Below are positions 55,988-64,000 of a stretch of DNA of 64,000 bases, in pieces (the stretch's first letter is position 1; the number at the start of each line of letters is the position of its first letter). The translations under genes and the position numbers were made by a program. The DNA comes from Kingdonia uniflora (Eukaryota; Streptophyta; Magnoliopsida; Ranunculales; Circaeasteraceae), in contig JACGCM010000779.1 in NCBI GenBank assembly GCA_014058105.1, positions 3,844,001 through 3,908,000 of the forward strand. The letters are read 5' to 3'. The notes below the pieces were generated by a model. The model saw only the letters and a list, made by a program, of their open reading frames with translations, ran no database searches and had not been told where the DNA came from.

Positions 55988-56202
55988 GTTGGAAAAAACG
56001 CACGTCTTTTCTTTGTGGTTTGAATAAAACCTTAGTGATTAATGTTAGTCCCACATTGGATAAGTGAAAAAAGTATTTTCACTTTATATTGGGTTACACA
56101 TGTATAGCATGTGTAAATAAGTGGTGCCCTCACAAGTGTGTGAAGGCTTGTTATGGGGACCCCTATGGGCTTGCGTGTTTCTAAACAATCATTCTTGATG
56201 TG
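55988..56202 (+). repeat. Left LTR of copia 2 (shortened)
   Basis: It matches 61000-61200 of the right LTR, then jumps over about 220 bp to the ATCATTCTTGATGTG block (56188-56202, matching about 61420-61434). It breaks off there. The last ~215 bp of the LTR and the primer-binding site are absent. Confidence 0.8.
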
Positions 56203-56238
56203 ACAAATGTTAACAACTCTTCTTTGGGTTCCAGTTTT

Positions 56239-56797
56239 GTAAAGATGACGATTAGCGAAACTGTTGTTCGGGTTCATCAAGACAAGCTAGAGAAGTTCAA
56301 TGGAGCGGAGTTCAAACGATGGCAGCAGAAGATGCTCTTTTATCTGACTACTCTGAACCTTGCCAAATTTTTGCAGAAGAGTGCCCCGGTTCTCAAAGAC
56401 AATGAAACTGACAAGACAACTGTCGCTACTGTGGAGGCTTGGATACATTCTGATTTTTGTGCAGGAACTATATTCTGAATGGGTTAGATGATAAACTGTA
56501 CAATGTTTATACTCCACTAAAGATGACGATTAGCAAAACTGTTGTTCGGGTTCATCGAGAAAAGCAGGAGAAGTTCAATGGAGCGGAGTTCAAACGATGG
56601 CAGCAGAAGATGCTCTTTTATCTGACTACTCTTAACCTTGCCAAATTTTTGCAGGAGAGTGCCCCGGTTCTCAAGGACAGTGAAACTGACAAGACAACTG
56701 TCGCTGCTGTAGAGGCTTGGATACATTCTAATTTTTTGTGCAGGAACTATATTCTGAATGGGTTAGATGATAAACTGTACAATGTTTATACTCTACT
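56239..56797 (+). repeat. 279-bp tandem duplication of the gag start in copia 2
   Basis: 56239-56517 and 56518-56797 are near-identical, each starting TAAAGATGACGATTAGC and containing GTTCAATGGAGCGGAGTTCA. The first unit has one base fewer in the T run near 56452, which shifts its frame; the second is open into the rest of gag. Confidence 0.9.
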
Positions 56798-57340
56798 CAT
56801 GACTGCCAAGGAACTGTGGGATTCCCTGGATAAGAAGTACAAGACAGAAGATGTAGGTACAAAGAAATTTGTTGTCAGTCGATTAATTGACTTCAAGATG
56901 ATAGGCTTTAAGTCAGTAATCAGTCAAGTGCAAGAGTTGCAAATTATCCTGCATGACATTCATGCATAAGGAATGATTCTGAGCCAATCATTTCAAGTTG
57001 CTTCATTAATTGAAAAATTACCTTCATCCTAAAAGGAATTTAAGAATTATTTGAAGCACAAACGCAAGGAGATAAAGTTTAAGGACTTGATCGTATGTTT
57101 GAGAATTGAAGAAGACAGTCGCAATAGTGAGAAAGCGATTGAAATTGGTTCATTGGAATCAAGGGCTATGTTGTTGAAGGCAATCCTTCAAACAATAAGG
57201 GTAAATCCCATAAGAAGAATGGGAAGAAGGGTAATAACCCTACACAGGGTCTAACCGGAAGAGACTTCAAGAATTTTTATGGGAATTGCCATAACTGCGG
57301 TAAGAAAGGGCGCCGCAGAAAGGACTGCAGGAAGAATAAA
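56245..57340 (+). pseudogene. gag region of copia 2
   Basis: The duplicated start (see the repeat) gives FNGAEFKRWQQKMLFYLTTL and KELWDSLDKKYKTEDVGTKK (56800-56860), typical copia gag. A stop at 56967-56969 interrupts. The zinc knuckle near 57285-57335 reads CHNCGKKGRRRKDC, with Arg in place of the zinc-binding His. Further stops occur at about 57030 and 57252. Confidence 0.83.
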
Positions 57341-57439
57341 GGCAATTCTTCAAAGAATCAGCCCCTTCAAGCTAGCGTGTATGAGTTGGAGAACCTTTCT
57401 ACTATGGTCTCTGAAGTGAACTTGATCAGTAACGCCAAA

Positions 57440-58850
57440 GATTGGTAGATTGATACTGGAGTAACACGCCACATTTGTTCTGATAAAACCCAGTTTTTGT
57501 CATAAAACAAAGTGGACAGTAATGAAAAAATGTACATGGGAAACTTTGCAACTTTTGTGGTTGAAGGAGTTGGAAAGGTTGTCCTAAAGTTCACATCAGG
57601 AAAATAACTTACTCTGAATGAAGTTTTGCATGTTCCAGATATTCGAAAGAATTTGGTGTCTGAATCAGTTTTAAGTAAGAAAGATTTTAGGCTAGTCTTT
57701 GAGTCAGACAAATGTGTCTCGACTAAAAGTGGAATGTTTGTAGGAAAGGGCTACTTGTGTGATGGTCTGTTTAAATTTAATGTTGATGTAACCCCAATGT
57801 TTATCAATAAAATTGAAGGTTCTACTTACATTCTTGAGTCTTTTAATTTTTGGCATGCACGATTAGGCCATGTTCATAATAGTTCATTACGCAGATTAAT
57901 GAATTTAGGATTGTTGCCTAAATTCAGCATTGATTGCAAACAAAAATGTACAACATGTGTGGAAGCAAAGTTTGCAAAACAACCCTTTCAATCAGTTGAT
58001 AAAAGGAAGACAGTACCTCTCGAATTAATTTACAGCAATTTATGTGACTTAAAATTCGTCCAAACAGGAGGTAGGAAAAAGTATTTTATTACTTTTATCG
58101 ATGACTGTACTAGGTACAGTCATGTGTATCTACTCCGAGGTAAAGATAAAACATTAGAAATGTTTACGCTTTACAAAAATGAGGTTACGAATCAACTTGA
58201 AAAGAAGATTAAAACCTAGAGGTGGTGAATATGTTTCATCCGCTTTTGAAGAGTTCTGTGCTCAGAAAGGGATTATTCACCAAACTACTGCACCTTATAC
58301 ACCTCAACGAAATGGAGTTGCTGAGAGGAAAAACAAAACTTTGAAAGATATGGTCAATGTCATGTTGATTAGATCTGTCTCGCCGCAAAACTTGTGGGGG
58401 GAAGCCTTACTTTTAGCAAACTATTTACTGAATAAGATTCCTCATAAGAAGACAAATAACATTCCTTATGAACCTTGGAAAGGTAGAGTACCTTTCTTTA
58501 AATTCATAAAAGTGTGGGGGTGCCTTGCAAAAGTGTGCATTCCAGTTCCCAAAAGTGTGAAGTTGGGACCAAAAATCATTGACTGTATTTTTATTGGCAA
58601 AGCTAATAATAGCAGTGCATTCAGGCTTCTGGTACACAAATCAGAGATCACTGATATACATGAGAATACATTCATCGAATTACGTGATGCTATCTTTTTT
58701 GAGGATATATTCCCAAGCAAAAAGAGTGATAATACAAATTCTCTTAAAAGATCACATGACATTGCTTCAAGTAGTGATCTTCAGCCTGAAAGTTCTGAGC
58801 AAGCTTCAGAACTTAGACGTGGCCAACGTGTTAAGACCGCATCGTAAGAA
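57440..58850 (+). pseudogene. Protease and integrase regions of copia 2
   Basis: The protease site reads WSTOP-IDTGVTRHIC near 57446-57480, with a TAG right before the Asp-Thr-Gly motif. GAG-pre-integrase FWHARLGHVHNSSLRRLMNL is near 57850. The integrase zinc region (CKQKCTTCVEAKFAKQPF) and the first Asp (ITFIDDCTRYSHVYLL) follow. Near 58200 a frameshift breaks the SDRGGEY block (second Asp lost). HQTTAPYTPQRNGVAERKNK carries the Glu. After 58420 come LLNKIPHKKT and the C-terminal part to a stop at 58845. Confidence 0.85.
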
Positions 58851-58887
58851 TCGGTCTGGAATATCTAACTAACCTGTTAGAAAATGA

Positions 58888-60298
58888 ACCTCAAACCTTC
58901 AAGGAGGCCATGTCAACTCCTGAGGCTCCTAGTTGGAAAAAGGTAGTGCATAGTAAAATTAATTCTATTATGCAAAATCATACGTGGGAGTTGGTAACTC
59001 TTCCACCTTGTAACAAACCAATCAGTTGTAAATGGATCTTCAAGAGGAAGATGAAACTTGATGGTTATATAGACAAGTACAAGGCGCGACTTGTTGCTAA
59101 GGGATTTAGGCAAAAGGAGGGCCTAGATTTCGACACTTATTCACCAGTTATAAGAATAACATCCTTACGAATGTTGATAGCTATTGCAGCTTTGCATAAG
59201 CTTGAAATACATCAAATGGATATGAAAACAGCTTTTCTAAACGGTGAATTAGATGAGGAAATTTATATGAACCAACCTGAAGGGTTTATTGTCCAAGGAC
59301 AAGAACACAAAGTTTGTAAACTTGTGAAGTCCTTGTATGGATTAAAACAAGCGCCCTTACAATGTCATGCAAAGTTTGATCATGTTATGATCATGGATGG
59401 ATTTAACATCAATGAATGTGATAAATGTGTATATTATAAACGCATTGATGTTGCATGCGTAATTGTACGTCTCTATGTAGACGATATGCTGATTTTAGAG
59501 ACTAATATTAATGTAATAAAGTCCACTAAGAAAATGCTGACCAGGAACTTCGACATGAAGGACCTAGGTATTGCAGATGTTATTCTTGGAATCAAGATTA
59601 ATAGGACATCACAGAGAATTATGTTGTCACAAACACGTTATATTAAAAATGTGCTTAAGAGATTCAATAAGTTTGAGTGTAAAGGTGTTGAAACACCATT
59701 TGATAGAACTCAACAGTTAGCAAAAAATAAGGGAGAAAACGTTTCTCAACTTAAGTACTCACATATCATAGGCAGTCTCATGTATATTATGAACTGCACC
59801 AGACCAGATATTTAGTATGCAGTAAGTAAACTGAGTCGATATACGAGTAATCCAAGAGATGCACATTGGGTGGCACTCGTTAGGGTTTTAAAGTACTTAA
59901 AGTACACCCTACACTATGGTTTGTACTACACTACTTATCCAGCTGTACTTGAAGGATATAGTGATTCAAATTGGATTTCAGATACTGACGAGTCAAAATC
60001 TACTATTGGATATGTGTTTACACTTGGAAGTGCAACAGTATCATGGAAATCTCAGAAACAAACATGTATAGCTCGTTCCACGATAAAATCTGAGTTCATT
60101 GCTTTGGACAAAGCTGAAGAAGAAGTAAAATGGCTTCAAGAGTTTCTAAAGGATATTTCTTTATGGCCACAACCTGTGCCTGCTATATGTATTCATTGTG
60201 ATAATCAAGTAGCACTAGCAAGGGAGAAGATCAAGTGTATAATAGTAAGTCACGACATATACGTTGTAGACATAATATCGTTAAGCAGTTACTTGTGA
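58888..60298 (+). pseudogene. RT and RNase H regions of copia 2
   Basis: RT is open from 58910 to 59815 (301 codons): [76 protein letters not shown], and RLYVDDMLIL with both catalytic Asp. A TAG at 59813 replaces the usual Tyr codon after TRPDI. RNase H continues at 59870-60298 ([40 protein letters not shown]) and ends early after SHDIYVVD because of a frameshift near 60270. Confidence 0.88.
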
Positions 60299-60999
60299 AT
60301 TGAATAATATCCATTGATTTTGTAAAATCTCAAGACAACCTTGCGGATCCGTTTACAAAAGGTTGTCGAAAGGGTAAACATACTGTACATCAAAAGGAAT
60401 GGGATTAATACGGCCAATTCACGAGTAATCTCAATGGTAACCTAACCTAGTTGACTGGAGGATCCCAAGATCTAGGTTCAATAGGAAAACTGGTTGAGGG
60501 TTATTCACGCAAGCACTGAGGAGACTAGGTCTCCATCTCATTCCTGATATAACATTGCAACCTGCAGAGTTTATTAGGATAAATTTTATTTTGAATGATT
60601 CTTATAGCTTGTGTATACAAGTAGAGTACGGCAGGGTACTCTTAATAGGAAATCACCTATGTGAGTGAGAAGTGAGGGTCGCTTCCATGAGAATTGAGAT
60701 GATTGAATTCTCTAATAGCACTCATGAATCCGAGATTGTCCAAGGCCAAAATGGACACAACATTTAGAACTGTCTGTGACAAGAACGAAACTGTATGAAT
60801 ACTATTGTTTAGGCTTACATCAACGACTGAATAGTTCAGGACATCACGTTTACTGCTTAGCCAAGTATGTCTGATAGTGTTTCACTAGAGAAGGTTCAAG
60901 TCCACAAGATACTTTTTTCGATGAAGAGCCATTCCTACCATTACTCTCAAGATTCTTGTTCGTTCTCATCTTTCTCGTTTTCATTCAAATGTGGGGGAT

Positions 61000-61651
61000 T
61001 ATTGGAAAAAATGCATATCTTTTCTTTGTGGTTTGAATAAAACCTTGGTGATTACTACTAGTCCCACATTAGATAAGTAAAAGGAGTATTTTCACTTTAT
61101 ATTGGGTTACACATGTATAACATGTGTAAGTAAGTGGTCCCCTCACAAGTGTGTGAGGCAAGTGTGTGAAGGCTTGTTATGGGGATGCCCATGGGATTGC
61201 GTGCACGAACCAACCCATGACCAATTTGGACTATTTTATAGATTCAATTCGAATAAGATTGTATTCGAATTATCTGGCAAGAAGAATCTTTTTGAATAGA
61301 TTATGATTCTATTCGAATAGAATATACAATTATCTTCAAAAGACACAACTCTTTGTGTCTTGGAACGCAATCCTATCTACAGGTGCTTCTAAAGGACACC
61401 TTCTCCTTTATTTAAATAATCATTCTTGATGTGTTTGACAGATAGTTCGATAGGCGTATCGACTTGAGTGTTTCAAGTCTATACGATTCGATCGTTGTAT
61501 CTTGGGAGACAGGCACCGTGAAAATTGTGAAGCACCATACTCAAGGTAAAATATGTCTTAAGGAAATTGTAGTGACTGCAAGCCTCGATCTTCAATATTT
61601 TCAATTTCTTTTTCGTTCATCTTCAACTCAATTCTGAATACATGTTCTATA
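61000..61651 (+). repeat. Right LTR of copia 2 (full length, 652 bp)
   Basis: It starts TATTGGAAAAAATG after the polypurine tract and ends CATGTTCTATA before GTAGG. Its middle part (about 61200-61420) is missing from the left LTR. A USE-like AGTCCCACATTAG (61050-61062) and a TATA-like TTTATATT follow the same layout as in the left LTR. Confidence 0.8.
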
Positions 61652-61950
61652 GTAGGTGGTAAAAATCGGGACATAATGGTGTAGAGTGGCTCCGTAACAG
61701 TTTTGTAACTAAATGAAGTAAAACATTGATCATGAAGCTTAAAATTGACTTAGTCAAGCAGAAAACAAAAAACAACATCATGTGTCTTCGACTCAATTCT
61801 GAATACATGTTCTACAGTAGGTGGTAAAAATCGGTACATAATGGTGTAGTATGGCTCCATAACAGTTTTGTAACTAAATGAAGTATAACATTGATCATGA
61901 AGCTTAAAATTGACTTAGTCAAGCAGAAAACAAAAAACAACATCATGTGC
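61621..61950. repeat. 165-bp tandem duplication spanning the LTR end and flanking DNA
   Basis: 61621-61785 and 61786-61950 are near-identical. Each contains the last ~30 bp of the copia 2 LTR (CTCAATTCTGAATACATGTT), the GTAGG target duplication and about 130 bp of outside DNA, so the duplication occurred after insertion. Confidence 0.88.
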
Positions 61951-62720
61951 AGCAAAACAATACACAGCAATGCCAGTAAATTGGCGGTAAAGCAATAAAC
62001 ACAATGGCTATCACTTACGTTCCGTGCCTTAACTGTGCCAATATTTCCAACTTGGGATCATGTTTCTTTACTTGGGTTATTACTATCAAATCATGATATC
62101 TACTCAGTTACTCCTCTTTTGATTTTGCAGGTAAATATCAAGATTTGAGTTAAAGTTCAGCTCTATTATTAGAACTTTTCTAGTCCAAAGTTGATCAAAG
62201 AGAACATGGAATGGCAGAGAAATGACATACAAAAGACTAACAATGTAATGAAAGGAAGACAACAACATTTTCAACACGTAAAAAAATATGCATAAATAAG
62301 TTAGCAAATAAACTCAAATTTGAGGTTGTTTCATACTTGGGATTGGCATCGAGAAAAAAAAATTATCAACTAAACTTGTATAAAATTATCGTTTCTCTGA
62401 AATCTAAACATGAAACACTAAGAATTCATAATATTTGTCTGTAGATCGGTAAGAAAAAGATCTAGAGTACTCAAGAGTTCTACACTGAAATTTTTAGGAA
62501 AAAAAAACACCCTAGAAGCATTTAAACCCTGACATAATCCTTTTTAGAGTCGCTAAACGTAGCGTCACGAAGCCTGGGAGCCAGCCCAACAACCCTAAGA
62601 TCCAATATGTGTGTGCGTGCAAGCAAGCTATGCTGAGCAAATCTAATCAGGCAGTAAGAGATAATTTATTGTCGACGTGATGACGTTCTTGAAGTTCCAC
62701 TATCCTCCGATATTGTCGTT
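61951..62720. other. Intergenic
   Basis: AT-rich with no coding similarity. A GC-richer patch at 62549-62600 (TAGCGTCACGAAGCCTGGG) was not identified. Confidence 0.35.
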
Positions 62721-63910
62721 TGTTGACAAAAACAACTTAGGTTAGAGTGTGTGTCGGTTGACTCAAGTATCGTTGATAGAGTGTTTAGGATTTGATCTTT
62801 AAGAAGTGTTAAGCATGGCTATGGTGATTTGATCACAAGAAGCGTTTAAGAAGTTTGGCAATCATCGCACGGAGAATCCCCGAAGCCGGTATCAGAAATC
62901 CTTTTTTCTTTATTCATTTGAAAATACGGTTTTTGTTTTAAAAACAAAGAAAAATGATTTTCCACTTAAAATTGAGTTTTGGGTAAAACTGTTTTTGACC
63001 TGGGCGCCCAGCTATCACCCAGGTTACGCCCAGGTCCTACTGGTCTTTCTGGCTATGTTTTTCTTAGTTCTTATATAAGACTTGGTCGCCCAGCTAAGCT
63101 CCCAGGTGGCGCCCAGGTCCTACTGGCTTTTTATTTGAGATTCTTTGTATGGTACTTGGGTGTCCAGTTGATCACCCAGGTAGCACCCAAGTCTCTTTCA
63201 GATTATTCTATTCTCCATTGAGTTGTCCTCGAGATTCTCATCTTTAATGATCTTTTCTAATTTTCTTTAAGTTGTACTTGTTTGAGATAAATCTTTAACT
63301 TTTGTCACTCAATCTAGGGATTTCATCTCTTTGAAGAAAACCATATTTAAACCCTAGAACTTATCAATCTGATATTCACTTAAATCATTAGCTCCATTGT
63401 TTATCAAGAGAATCGAGGTTGTTGAGAGAGAAACTATAAAGATTATCCTAAGCTTTGGGTATTTGATTTGAGGAATTCCAAAAGGCATTTCAAAACACTC
63501 AAATCGAAAAACAAATCTTAATCTTAAATTCTTCATTGCACGGGGATTCGAGTGTGGCGAAGCTTTAAGATACAAGCGGCGAAGCTTTGCGGCGTATGCT
63601 TATCTCGGTGATTCACGGAGATAGTAAAGACTAGAGAGGACGCGAAGACTTTGGCTAGGGTTTGGCGAGGTAAGCGGATACTTAGTGAGGAAACAAAGGC
63701 GTTGTTGAACTCTTGTGTAACGGTTGATTAATTTACTAGTGGATTTCTTAGGCCAGAGGTTTTCACCCATTTGTGGGTTTCCTTCGGAGTATATATTGTG
63801 TCCTTTAAGTTTCTGTTCTTAATATTTGTTATTTCTTGTGGCATAGTAGGTTTGTGAGAACGAGTTTTTTAGATATAACCTATTCACCCCCTCTAGGTTA
63901 GTTTACTAGA
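62721..63910 (+). mobile_element. LTR-like region (possibly solo LTR of a copia/SIRE-type element)
   Basis: TGTTGACAAAAACAACTTAG at 62721 looks like an LTR start. The right part ends in ATAACCTATTCACCCCCTCT followed by AGG (63876-63898), which resembles the CTATTCACCCCCTCTAGG block close to the end of SIRE/Maximus-type copia LTRs. No primer site or coding sequence follows within the window, and no target duplication could be fixed, so the borders are approximate. Confidence 0.38.
62999..63197 (+). repeat. Three GC-rich tandem units in the LTR-like region
   Basis: Units starting at 62999, 63081 and 63155 share CTTGGGCGCCCAGCT..CACCCAGGT.GCGCCCAGGTC, spaced 82 and 74 bp. Each holds several CCCAGG/CCTGGG palindromic blocks. 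Confidence 0.8.
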
Positions 63911-64000
63911 TTGTTTTGAATTTCAGTTCTTTAGATGTTTTGACACAGTTAAATAAAAATTGTACGAGAACCAATGTTATCCAGTATACCCCCAGTGTCA
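63911..64000. other. Window end, unassigned
   Basis: No gene or repeat border recognised. Confidence 0.3.

Larger units (their letters stand above)
55988..61651 (+). mobile_element. Ty1/copia retrotransposon (TNT1/Tork-like), damaged, upstream of lumazine synthase
   Basis: The left LTR begins TGTTGGAAAAAACG at 55988; the right LTR begins TATTGGAAAAAATG at 61000, just after an AATGTGGGGGA polypurine tract (60988-60998). GTAGG flanks both ends. The order gag, zinc knuckle, protease, integrase, RT, RNase H is that of copia. Gag has a 279-bp tandem duplication, the left LTR is shortened and the primer site is missing, and several stops occur. RT keeps its YVDD. It is plus strand, head-to-head with lumazine synthase. 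Confidence 0.88.

Noticed and set aside
1..64000. CRISPR arrays, bacterial operons, phage or plasmid features
   Set aside because: The spliced genes and plant retroelements exclude a prokaryotic origin, and the tandem repeats lack CRISPR spacing.

Overview
This is a window of nuclear DNA from a flowering plant, most likely a eudicot. The evidence is AT-rich sequence, spliced genes with plant GT/AG borders, a DUF617/MIZU-KUSSEI1-type gene, ATL-type RING-H2 genes, a plastid-targeted lumazine synthase, and several families of plant retroelements. The species cannot be fixed from the sequence.

Layout, left to right. (1) 348-499 (-): the first exon of an unrecognised gene that runs off the left edge. 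(2) 759-11407: a complete but dead Ty3/gypsy element of Tat/Retand type on the minus strand. It has a 5-bp target duplication (AATAT), diverged LTRs, a TGGCGCC-type primer site, decayed gag-pol, a broken spliced antisense coiled-coil ORF, and a ~160-bp tandem array. (3) 11740-12759 (-): an ATL6/ATL31-like RING-H2 ligase. (4) 14521-15222 (+): a DUF617 gene. (5) 17358-24223 (-): a ten-exon secreted glycoside hydrolase family 5 gene with a fascin-like domain. It can be reconstructed end to end except for one in-frame TGA in exon 2. Its introns hold a LINE remnant and a 217-bp tandem duplication. (6) 25776-26404: a 5'-truncated LINE with a 14-bp target duplication, and a short fragment of a CC-NBS-LRR resistance gene.

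(7) 27405-39824 (-): a tandem cluster of ATL genes, all on one strand. Five are intact (27405, 29623, 31083, 32455, 36537). Four are broken (34531, 35570, 37680, 38990), and one of these was interrupted by a tRNA-derived SINE. (8) 41008-55634 (-): an eight-exon 6,7-dimethyl-8-ribityllumazine synthase gene with a 714-nt intact coding sequence spread over 14.6 kb. Intron 4 holds a probable 3.3-kb solo LTR. Intron 2 holds an integrase-less copia element and a LINE remnant. (9) 55988-61651 (+): a second, larger copia element 354 bp upstream of the lumazine synthase start codon, with a duplicated gag start and a truncated left LTR. (10) ~62721-63910: an LTR-like region with three GC-rich repeats.

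The host genes do unrelated jobs: ubiquitin ligation at membranes and defence signalling (ATL), root tropism-type DUF617 function, cell-wall beta-glucan hydrolysis (GH5), and riboflavin synthesis (lumazine synthase). The window is mainly a record of local gene duplication and decay plus repeated retroelement insertion. I found no convincing new biological system. The most useful observations are the single-stop GH5 gene, the SINE-truncated ATL copy, the spliced antisense ORF of the gypsy element, and the retroelement-swollen but intact lumazine synthase gene.
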